From Bacteroidota bacterium (GTDB lineage: Bacteria > Bacteroidota > Bacteroidia > UKL13-3): a stretch of DNA of 64,000 nt. The first letter of the stretch is position 1. The number at the start of each line of letters is the position of its first letter. The notes under the pieces were generated by a model. That model saw only the letters and a program-made list of their open reading frames with translations. It had not been told where the DNA came from and ran no database searches. The translations under genes and the position numbers were made by a program. Below, in pieces: positions 11,679 to 20,353 of the stretch. The DNA lies in NCBI GenBank assembly GCA_947460345.1, contig CANHGM010000008.1, positions 36,964-100,963 on the forward strand. Reading direction: 5' to 3'.

Positions 11679-11775
11679 CTCTGCGAATATAATATTTTTT
11701 ATGCATATTTGTAACTGACTAATCAACTTTGTAAAGACATTTGGTGTCATTAATACAATAGCCTGTCAAAATCAA

Positions 11776-14700
11776 TTGAAAAAAATTCTATATTGCATAT
11801 TGCTTCTCACATTGTTCATAAATTCTTATGCTCAAATAGAATTTGTAGAAAACAAAGGGCAATGGCCTTTTGATGTTTTATATTCTTGTAAACTTAACAA
11901 TGGGAGACTATTTATTCAACAAAATGCTATCACTTGGTATTTTTACCAAATGCCTTATTCTCATCCACAAAGTTTCCCTAATCATTCAAATTTCAAGAAT
12001 GACCAACCGAATAATTTGGGCCCACAAGACCCACAATTTACAAGTAAACTAAATGCACATGCCTATCAAGTTGTTTTTGAGAATGCTAACCTTACTTCAA
12101 AAACAATTGGCATAAATCCTTATTCGCATGTTACTAATTTTATTATGAGTAAAGATTCGTCGAAATGGAGATCAAATGTAAAAAGTTATGATAAAGTATA
12201 TATAAAAAATTTATATCAAGGTATCGATTTAGAAATTTTCAGTTCAGAAAATCAAAAAATTAAGTATAATTTTATAGTTGCACCCAGAACTAATATTGAT
12301 GATATTCAAATGAAGTATTTGGGTTTAAATTCTATTTCACTTAAAAACAAAAAGCTTCAATTAAAAAATTCTCTATTCACCCTCGAAGAAAATATTCCAT
12401 TAACTTTTTATACAGATGGGGAAGGCGAAACTATTCCATGTGATTATGTTTTGAAAGAAAACACTGTATCCTTTAAAACTCCTAAATCTATCTACAACAG
12501 GCCTATTGTAATTGACCCTCAATTAATTTTTAGTTCATACTCTGGCTCTAGTGCTGACAATTGGGGCTTTACAGCAACTTATGACAATCTGGGATGTGGA
12601 TACTCAGCTGGAATTGTATTTGGAACAGGTTTCCCAACAACTTTAGGTGCTTTTCAAGTAAACTTTGGAGGTGGTGTTGATGTAGATTTTTCAAATGGTG
12701 ATGTATCTAGAGACATCGGAATTTTGAAATATTCTCCTGATGGAAAAAACCTAATATATGCAACATATATCGGAGGAAGTCACAACGAGCAGCCTCATAG
12801 CATGGTGGTGAACCATGTAGGGGAATTGTGTGTATTGGGGACTACTTTTTCTACTAACTTCCCAGGTATAAAAATATCTTCATTTCAATCAAATCTTGGT
12901 GGCCAAAGTGATATAGTTATTTTTAAACTAAACTCTTCAGGAAGCTCAATAATTGCCGCAACTTACTATGGAGGGTTAAAAAGAGACGGTCTTAATGGAC
13001 TTTTAAATTCATCAGATCAAAACACCAGCCCTTTGGGTTGGAACTATGGAGATATGTTTAGAGGCGAAATTATTTGTGATAATTCAGATAATTTATATAT
13101 AGCGTCATCAACTGAAACCAAAACAAACGAAGGCTTACAAATGAAAAATGGTGAATGGTTAACCTATAACGGGGGTAATTTTGATGGTGTGGTAGCCATG
13201 TTTAATTCAAATTTAAATAGCCTGTTTTGGTCTACTTATATAGGTGGTTCTAATATAGATGCAAGTTATGGGTTAAATCTATACAATAACCAATTATATG
13301 TTTGTGGTGGCACTAATAGCAATGACCTTAAACTTAAAAATCTGAATACGATACCTAAGTTTAACCAATACCAAGGTGGTGTAGCAGATGGTTATATAAT
13401 TCAATTAGATGCGTCATCTGGCAAATCAAGTAGCGGTACATACATTGGTACTTCAGGTTATGACCAAACTTATTTTGTACAAATAGATAGATACGGAAAA
13501 CCATATACTTATGGACAAACCAACGCTGGAACTTGGCCTATTACTATACCTATATATAACAATGCTGGTGCTAGTCAGTTTATTGTAAAGCTTGATGAAA
13601 AGCTAACAACTTATGAAAATTCTATGACTTTTGGATCTGGAAGAAAAATTCCAGACATTTCACCTTGTGCTTTTTTGGTTGACAAGTGTGGGAGAATTTT
13701 TGTTTCTGGTTGGGGAGGCAAAGTTAACGCATACCCTAGAGGCAACAATGGTTCGACTAATGGAATGCCCTTAACTAACAATGCTTTTGATAAAAAAACA
13801 GATGGCAGCGATTTTTATTTAGGTGTGTTCAACAGAGACATGGATACACTTCTATACGGAACTTTTTTTGGTGGGCATGATATAGGGTCTGATGGAAATC
13901 CTTTGGCTGAACATGTTGATGGCGGTACTAGTAGGTTTGACTATGAAGGCAAAGTATATCAATCAGTCTGTGGGGGCTGTGGGGGCTCATCAGGATTCCC
14001 AACAACACCAGGTGCTCATTCTCAAACAAACAACAGCACAAACTGCAATAATGCATTATTTAAAATTGATTTTGAAAATCTTAATTACAAACCCATTGGT
14101 GCAAGCAAAACAATAGATGTATATGCTGGTGACACCATCATATATCAATATAAAGTAAAAGATCAAGACAAAAAAGACTCTTTATATATAACAAGAATAG
14201 GAAATGTATTTGCTTCACCTTTATTACCACCATATGCTGAAATGAACGAAAACACAGGCATTGGCGAAGTGAGCAGTGAATTTAAATGGTTACCATTATG
14301 TCAACATATCTCAACTGATACTTATTATGTATATATTCAAACAAGAGACAATAATATTTGCCCTAAACCAGATACAAGCTACGATGAAATTAAAATAGTA
14401 GTAAAAACACCTCCAGTAATTAAACCACCTAACGTAGTTTGTGTGGAACATATAGATGACAATACCCTGAAAATAACATGGGACAAAACTGATGAAACTA
14501 AGTATTTCAAATATTATTTATTGTTTAGAAAAGACCCATTAGGAATTACCAAAGTGATAGATACCATATATCGAAATTCGAATTCAGAATATATAGATGA
14601 TCAAACACCATTTCATCAAATTAAAAACTTTTGCTACTTTATTTTAGGTGTAAATATATGTGACAAAGTAGGTGATACTAGCTATAAAGCATGCTCAGCA

Positions 14701-15555
14701 GACGAATATAGAAATCCGATTGATTCAGTATATTTATTTTCTGCTTCAGTTGTAGATAATAAATTTGTACAAATCAAATGGTTTAAGTCAAAAGAACCAG
14801 ACTTTGGTAGCTATTTATTATTTAAAAACAGCAATAAATTTAAAGGTCCCAATATTCCAGTATTTATCAAATCTATCTCTAATATTAACGATACAATATA
14901 TAATGATTCGTTAGTTTCTGTTTCAGATTCTTCATATTGTTATACCCTAAGAGTTACTGATAAATGCGGACATATAAGTAATTATTGTAACTTTGGGTGT
15001 ACTATTTTACTTAAAGGAAAATCAGAACCATATATACACAATATGTTTTGGAATGACTATAAAGAATGGGAAGGAGGTGTCAATATTTATGAAATTAAAA
15101 GAAGTGATAGTATAGATTTTTTATTTACATATGTAGACAAAACCAATAACATAACCCTTAATTATGCCGATACATCTATGTTTTATGATTGGGGTTTATA
15201 TACTTATAAAATTATAGCCAAAGAGGGATACAAAGGATATAATGCTACAAGTGAAAGCAATTGGATAAGCTTATATCAAGAACCTTTGTTATGGGTGCCT
15301 GATGCTTTTACTCCAAACGGAGATAATATAAACGACAATTGGGGATGGCAAAGTGTATTTGTAAAAACTATGCATATGAGTGTATATAATAGATGGGGCG
15401 AATTGGTTTTTGAAACTGATAATAAAAAAGATTTTTGGGATGGTATATATAACAACAAAAGGTTTGACAACAACGTATATGTTTGGCATGCCGAATATAC
15501 AGGTTGGGATAATAGCAAACATTCATTAACTGGGAATGTTACCGTTTTAAAATAA
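11776..15555 (+). CDS. DUF7948/SBBP-repeat secreted protein with gliding-motility/T9SS type B C-terminal domain
   Basis: Signal peptide, EFVENKGQWPFDVLYSCKL N-terminus, SBBP-like repeats (LIYATYIGGSHNEQPHSMVV), FnIII-like segments, WVPDAFTPNGDNINDNWGW...YNRWGELVFET...WDG C-terminus; TTG start. Confidence 0.85.
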   Translation: MKKILYCILLLTLFINSYAQIEFVENKGQWPFDVLYSCKLNNGRLFIQQNAITWYFYQMPYSHPQSFPNHSNFKNDQPNNLGPQDPQFTSKLNAHAYQVVFENANLTSKTIGINPYSHVTNFIMSKDSSKWRSNVKSYDKVYIKNLYQGIDLEIFSSENQKIKYNFIVAPRTNIDDIQMKYLGLNSISLKNKKLQLKNSLFTLEENIPLTFYTDGEGETIPCDYVLKENTVSFKTPKSIYNRPIVIDPQLIFSSYSGSSADNWGFTATYDNLGCGYSAGIVFGTGFPTTLGAFQVNFGGGVDVDFSNGDVSRDIGILKYSPDGKNLIYATYIGGSHNEQPHSMVVNHVGELCVLGTTFSTNFPGIKISSFQSNLGGQSDIVIFKLNSSGSSIIAATYYGGLKRDGLNGLLNSSDQNTSPLGWNYGDMFRGEIICDNSDNLYIASSTETKTNEGLQMKNGEWLTYNGGNFDGVVAMFNSNLNSLFWSTYIGGSNIDASYGLNLYNNQLYVCGGTNSNDLKLKNLNTIPKFNQYQGGVADGYIIQLDASSGKSSSGTYIGTSGYDQTYFVQIDRYGKPYTYGQTNAGTWPITIPIYNNAGASQFIVKLDEKLTTYENSMTFGSGRKIPDISPCAFLVDKCGRIFVSGWGGKVNAYPRGNNGSTNGMPLTNNAFDKKTDGSDFYLGVFNRDMDTLLYGTFFGGHDIGSDGNPLAEHVDGGTSRFDYEGKVYQSVCGGCGGSSGFPTTPGAHSQTNNSTNCNNALFKIDFENLNYKPIGASKTIDVYAGDTIIYQYKVKDQDKKDSLYITRIGNVFASPLLPPYAEMNENTGIGEVSSEFKWLPLCQHISTDTYYVYIQTRDNNICPKPDTSYDEIKIVVKTPPVIKPPNVVCVEHIDDNTLKITWDKTDETKYFKYYLLFRKDPLGITKVIDTIYRNSNSEYIDDQTPFHQIKNFCYFILGVNICDKVGDTSYKACSADEYRNPIDSVYLFSASVVDNKFVQIKWFKSKEPDFGSYLLFKNSNKFKGPNIPVFIKSISNINDTIYNDSLVSVSDSSYCYTLRVTDKCGHISNYCNFGCTILLKGKSEPYIHNMFWNDYKEWEGGVNIYEIKRSDSIDFLFTYVDKTNNITLNYADTSMFYDWGLYTYKIIAKEGYKGYNATSESNWISLYQEPLLWVPDAFTPNGDNINDNWGWQSVFVKTMHMSVYNRWGELVFETDNKKDFWDGIYNNKRFDNNVYVWHAEYTGWDNSKHSLTGNVTVLK

Positions 15556-15698
15556 CTACTTGTTTTCTCTTAATAAAGTTACAACTCCTTTGACTCTATC
15601 TATATTCTCGTCTCCAATAAATCTATAATCAAATATAAAATAATAATTCTTAAAGGTGACTCTATTTATTTAAAATAGGTTGCCTCAAATATCTTTTA

Positions 15699-16157
15699 CT
15701 ATTTTTCTTTATTGAAACGTTTATCAAACATAAAAGGCAACACATCAATTATTTTTACTTCATTAAACTTTAAAGCATTTGGATTTAGAATCAAATGAAA
15801 TTCTTGAGGAACTATTACTGATGGAACTTCTATAGCCAACTCATTTTTAGCTAACCAATCACTTCCTATTTTTTGAAACTCTTGATTGCTTTGTGGACTA
15901 TCTATTAATTTTGAAACAACAGACCATTCAATTCTTTTCACTTTTACATCAGGCACTTCAATACTAGCCATACAAATTCCATTCGACCATAAAGATTGTT
16001 CTTGATGAACCATCATTTCTAATACTGCTAACGACCTTAGTGTTGATGTATACAGCATCCGTTGCCCTTTCATGTTCCACCTCCCACCACTTAACCTTGC
16101 CCCTTCTCCAGAAAGGTCTCGTATATATTCTTTTTTAGCTAATCTATATACAATCAT
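15699..16157 (-). CDS. RES-domain toxin of type II toxin-antitoxin system
   Basis: MIVYRLAKKEYIRDLSGEGARLSGGRWNMKGQRMLYTSTLRSLAVLEMMVH; overlaps upstream antitoxin by 1 nt. Confidence 0.88.
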   Translation of the reverse strand: MIVYRLAKKEYIRDLSGEGARLSGGRWNMKGQRMLYTSTLRSLAVLEMMVHQEQSLWSNGICMASIEVPDVKVKRIEWSVVSKLIDSPQSNQEFQKIGSDWLAKNELAIEVPSVIVPQEFHLILNPNALKFNEVKIIDVLPFMFDKRFNKEK

Positions 16158-16621
16158 TAACTAAAAATACCATGTTGAATTCTGCCCAATTCATCATGTA
16201 TCATATTAAAACCAAATGACGTAGTAAGAAATGATATAGGAGCCTTTCCATTTAATGCAGGTGAAGGAAGCTTTAACCATGAGGCAAAATCTGAATCAGT
16301 ATCAAACACAGACCTTCCATGCCTATATAACTCATCCAATTGTAAAGACTTTTCACTAACAGATAAATCCATTTTATCTGTTGATTTATATCTGTGATAG
16401 GTACGTTCTGAAATATGCAACAAATCTGACATCTCTTTAAAAGTCAATTGCAGTTTTTTCATAATTAATTCTACTGATTTCTTTTCAATTCCAAGAACAG
16501 ATTTTTCATGATAACGTGAAGAATGATCAGGGGTATAAATAGATTGAAACGCAATATCAGATTCTTCAACAAATAAAAGATCTTGCTCAGCTAATTTATA
16601 TTTCTTTGCCATTTGCCACAA
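16157..16621 (-). CDS. Xre/ParS-type (DUF2384) antitoxin
   Basis: KKLQLTFKEMSDLLHISERTYHRYK HTH; C-terminal FDTDSDFASWLKLPSPALNGKAPISFLTTSFG Xre-MbcA-ParS toxin-binding motif. Confidence 0.88.
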   Translation of the reverse strand: MWQMAKKYKLAEQDLLFVEESDIAFQSIYTPDHSSRYHEKSVLGIEKKSVELIMKKLQLTFKEMSDLLHISERTYHRYKSTDKMDLSVSEKSLQLDELYRHGRSVFDTDSDFASWLKLPSPALNGKAPISFLTTSFGFNMIHDELGRIQHGIFS

Positions 16622-16655
16622 ATTTACTGCAATTTGTCAGACAAAAAAACTTTTT

Positions 16656-18098
16656 TTAAATATTCATCAAATAGTGAATCAATAACCTCACGCCTGAGCC
16701 AGTTCCATTTTTACCTCTATAGCTATCTTGACTGTTTAAATAAGCTGGGCCAGCAATATCAAAATGCATCCAAGGATAATCAGTATATTTCTCTAAAAAT
16801 TTACCCGCAGTAATAGCACCAGCCACTGGGCCTCCTATATTTTTCATATCAGCTAAATCAGATTTTATTAAATCTGCATATTCATCCCAAAATGGCATTT
16901 CAACTAATCTTTCATACACTTGTTCTCCACTACTTTTTAATGCATTTTTTTGCAAATCAGAAGCAGTACCCATAGCTACAATCCCATATTGACCAATGGC
17001 AGCAGCAGCAGCACCTGTAAGAGTAGCTAAATCTACCACTAATTCAGGGTTATATTTTTTAGCATAATGAAGTGCGTCAGCCAATATCATTCTTCCTTCA
17101 GCATCGGCATTTAACATTTCTACTGTATGTCCACTCATCATTTCTACTACATCACCCGGAGTATATGCATTTTCTCCCGGTCTGTTATCAGTTGCCGGAA
17201 CTAAGCCAACCACATATACTTTCAATTTCATTTTTGCTATGGCATGCATGGTACTAATTACTGCAGCAGCTCCAGCCATGTCACATTTCATACTATCCAT
17301 ACTGTTAGGAGTAGGCTTTAAACTTAACCCACCAGTATCATATACTACACCTTTCCCAACAAGCACAATAGGTTTTTTATTTTTGGCACCAGCTGGTTTA
17401 TATTCCATAATAGTAAAAGTTGGAGGTTCTATACTGCCTTGGTTTACAGACAACAACCCACCCATTTTCATGCTCTTAATTTTTGTTTTATTCCATACAT
17501 CAATATGAAAACCAGCTGATTTAGCCAACAATTCAGCTTGTTTTGATAATTCAGTTGCTGTTAAAAAGCTTTGTGGTTCATTTACTAAAGTACGAGCAAT
17601 ACAAGTTGACTCTATTATAATGTTTAATTGGTCAATCTCTTTTTGAGAAAGTTTGGTAGAGTATATATATATATTGGCTAATGAATTTTTAAGTTTATCA
17701 GCATCTTTTTTATACTTCAAAAACTGATAACTACCTAGTGCCATCCCCTCAGCAATAGCCAAAGTGGCTGAAGAAGGTTCGCCTGAAATAAGAACTCCTT
17801 CTATACCTTCAGCATTTATTTGTTGTTGAATAGTATGTCCTGTTTTTCTGAGATACTCCATCGTTTTATACCCTAGAGTGTCTTCTGTTTTTTCCATCAC
17901 TAAAAACACCATCTCACTTATACTTTTTATGGTAATTAAATCTTTCTTATCTTGTATCTTTGCTTGTATATATTCTATTTCTGATTCATTAAAACCTGCT
18001 TTTTTCCAATCTGAATTTTTATTGACAACTAATACTGTTGGAAGTTCGTAAGGTGTTTTTTTAGCTAACTTAATTTGTGGGACAGAAAATGTTTTCAT
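16656..18098 (-). CDS. pepA: leucyl aminopeptidase (M17 family)
   Basis: VGKGVVYDTGGLSLKP, NADAEGRMILADALHYA, DLATLTGAA. Confidence 0.95.
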   Translation of the reverse strand: MKTFSVPQIKLAKKTPYELPTVLVVNKNSDWKKAGFNESEIEYIQAKIQDKKDLITIKSISEMVFLVMEKTEDTLGYKTMEYLRKTGHTIQQQINAEGIEGVLISGEPSSATLAIAEGMALGSYQFLKYKKDADKLKNSLANIYIYSTKLSQKEIDQLNIIIESTCIARTLVNEPQSFLTATELSKQAELLAKSAGFHIDVWNKTKIKSMKMGGLLSVNQGSIEPPTFTIMEYKPAGAKNKKPIVLVGKGVVYDTGGLSLKPTPNSMDSMKCDMAGAAAVISTMHAIAKMKLKVYVVGLVPATDNRPGENAYTPGDVVEMMSGHTVEMLNADAEGRMILADALHYAKKYNPELVVDLATLTGAAAAAIGQYGIVAMGTASDLQKNALKSSGEQVYERLVEMPFWDEYADLIKSDLADMKNIGGPVAGAITAGKFLEKYTDYPWMHFDIAGPAYLNSQDSYRGKNGTGSGVRLLIHYLMNI

Positions 18099-18222
18099 GT
18101 GTTTATTTATTATAAATAGACAGCAAATATATGAAGTGAATATAAAAGAAAAGTCAAATCTAAACTATATATGAAAATAAATTTGGTCACATGAGAATCT
18201 TTAAATTTATTCGTAACTTATT

Positions 18223-18801
18223 TTGAAAGAAACTAAAGAAATTACAGAAAAAATTATCTTAGGTATTGATCCTGGAACTAATATTATGGGTTATGGAATC
18301 ATTAAACTTACAGGTAAAAAATGTGAGCTGCTAAGCATGGGTATAGTAAAACTTTCACAGTTTGATAACCATGCTATGAAACTTAAACATATATTCGAGA
18401 GAACTTTATCACTTATTGAACAATACAAACCAGATGAAGTTGCTCTTGAAGCTCCATTTTATGGAGAAAACATTCAAAGTATGCTCAAACTAGGCAGAGC
18501 CCAAGGTGTGGCTATGGCTGCAGCCCTTTATAGAGATATTCCTATTTTTGAATATGCACCTAAAAAAGTAAAACAAAGCATCACGGGCAGTGGAAGTTCA
18601 TCTAAAGAACAAGTGGCTGCTATGCTTAAAGCTCTTTTGAAATATGAAGAAAATCCACAATTTTTAGATGCAACCGATGGTTTGGCAGTAGCTTATTGTC
18701 ATTTTCTTCAAAATAACATAGGTGGTAATGCCATGGCTAAGAAAACAAAAGGTGGCACTTGGGCTGCTTTTATCAAAGAAAATCCTGAACGAAAACTGTA
18801 A
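18223..18801 (+). CDS. ruvC: crossover junction endodeoxyribonuclease RuvC
   Basis: ILGIDPGTNIMGYGII; EVALEAPFYGENIQSMLKLGRAQGVAM; TTG start. Confidence 0.97.
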   Translation: MKETKEITEKIILGIDPGTNIMGYGIIKLTGKKCELLSMGIVKLSQFDNHAMKLKHIFERTLSLIEQYKPDEVALEAPFYGENIQSMLKLGRAQGVAMAAALYRDIPIFEYAPKKVKQSITGSGSSSKEQVAAMLKALLKYEENPQFLDATDGLAVAYCHFLQNNIGGNAMAKKTKGGTWAAFIKENPERKL

Positions 18802-18863
18802 ACTTTTAACTATATTTATTAAACTTTTATCGATTTAATTTGCATCAAAATTTTTATACGCTT

Positions 18864-19679
18864 ATGAACCAAATATTGAAAGGGAAAAAAGGAATTATTT
18901 TTGGAGCTCTAGACCCAAATAGCATAGCTTGGAAAGTAGCCGAACATTGCCATAACGAAGGAGCCATTTTTACGCTGACCAATGCACCCATTGCTCTTAG
19001 ATTAGGAACCATCAATCAACTTGCTGAATCTACTGGTTCTGTAGTAATACCTTGCGATGTAACAAGTGATTCTGATATGGAAAATTTGATCACTGAAAGT
19101 ATGAAAGTGCTAGGCGGTAAAATTGACTTTATACTTCACTCTGTTGGCATGTCTTTAAATATAAGAAAAGGCAAATCTTATCTTGACCTTGATTACGATT
19201 TCACTCACAAGACACTAGATATATCAGCCATTTCGCTTCACCGTCTTTTAAAAACAGCCTACAAATTAGATGCGATAAATGAATGGGGAAGTGTCGTAGC
19301 TTTAACGTATATAGCAGCTCAACGAATTTTTCCTGACTATAATGAAATGGCCGATGCCAAAGCATTACTCGAAAGCATTTCTAGAAGTTTTGGCTATCAT
19401 TATGGCAAAGCTAAAAAAGTGAGAATAAACACCATTTCACAATCTCCTACTAGAACAACAGCGGGAAGTGGCGTTAAAGGTTTTGATTCTTTTTATGATT
19501 ATGCCGAAGCTCTTAGTCCGCTTGGAAATGCAAGTGCAGAAGATTGTGCTCAATATTGTGTAGCTATGTTTAGTGATTTTACTAAAATGGTAACCATGCA
19601 AAATTTATTTCACGATGGAGGATTTTCATTCACAGGCTTTAGCAGCGAAGTGATGGAAATAGGAAAACAAAACGACTAA
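18864..19679 (+). CDS. fabI: enoyl-[acyl-carrier-protein] reductase FabI
   Basis: GKKGIIFGALDPNSIAWKVAEHC; YNEMADAKALLE (Y-x6-K); ORF opens at 18840 but ATG at 18864 preferred. Confidence 0.95.
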   Translation: MNQILKGKKGIIFGALDPNSIAWKVAEHCHNEGAIFTLTNAPIALRLGTINQLAESTGSVVIPCDVTSDSDMENLITESMKVLGGKIDFILHSVGMSLNIRKGKSYLDLDYDFTHKTLDISAISLHRLLKTAYKLDAINEWGSVVALTYIAAQRIFPDYNEMADAKALLESISRSFGYHYGKAKKVRINTISQSPTRTTAGSGVKGFDSFYDYAEALSPLGNASAEDCAQYCVAMFSDFTKMVTMQNLFHDGGFSFTGFSSEVMEIGKQND

Positions 19680-19714
19680 TTGTTTGTTTCTGAACTTATA
19701 TAACCAATACTCAT

Positions 19715-20269
19715 TTGTCATTTAAAATATATACCAAAACAGGCGATAAAGGCCAAACCTCATTAATTGGAGGCACTAGAGTTCCTAAATATCATTTAAG
19801 AATTGAAACTTATGGTACAGTTGACGAATTAAACTCTTATATTGGTTTGATTCATGATATAAGTTCATGGCCTGAAGTAAATACATTGCTAAAAAAAATA
19901 CAAGACCAATTATTTACCATCGGCTCACACCTAGCCGCAGATCCTGATCACAATAAAATGTCATTACCTAGCATTGATACTTCTCTTATAACAGACCTAG
20001 AAAATGCCATTGATTTGATGGACGAACAATTGCCTGCTTTAAAAAACTTTATTTTGCCTGGTGGACATATATATGTTTCTTATTGCCATATTGCTAGATG
20101 TGTATGTAGAAGAACTGAAAGACTTTGTGTTCATTTAAATGACGAAAAAGCCCTAGACGACCAAAATATTATTGTGATTTTAAACAGACTAAGTGATTAT
20201 TTATTTACATTGGCTAGATATATAGGATTTAAGCTTCATGCTCCTGAAATTCCTTGGAACAGCAAATAA
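19715..20269 (+). CDS. PduO-type cob(I)yrinic acid a,c-diamide adenosyltransferase
   Basis: KIYTKTGDKGQTSLIGGTRVPKYHLRIETYGTVDELNSYIG; C-terminal CRRTERLCV...LNRLSDYLFTLARY; TTG start. Confidence 0.95.
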   Translation: MSFKIYTKTGDKGQTSLIGGTRVPKYHLRIETYGTVDELNSYIGLIHDISSWPEVNTLLKKIQDQLFTIGSHLAADPDHNKMSLPSIDTSLITDLENAIDLMDEQLPALKNFILPGGHIYVSYCHIARCVCRRTERLCVHLNDEKALDDQNIIVILNRLSDYLFTLARYIGFKLHAPEIPWNSK

Positions 20270-20353
20270 TATAATTGATTTTGCTTCTGTAGTTTAGTTT
20301 TTATATTTTTTATTTCTCTTTTCTATTGTTAGTTTTGAAGTTAACAATTTACG

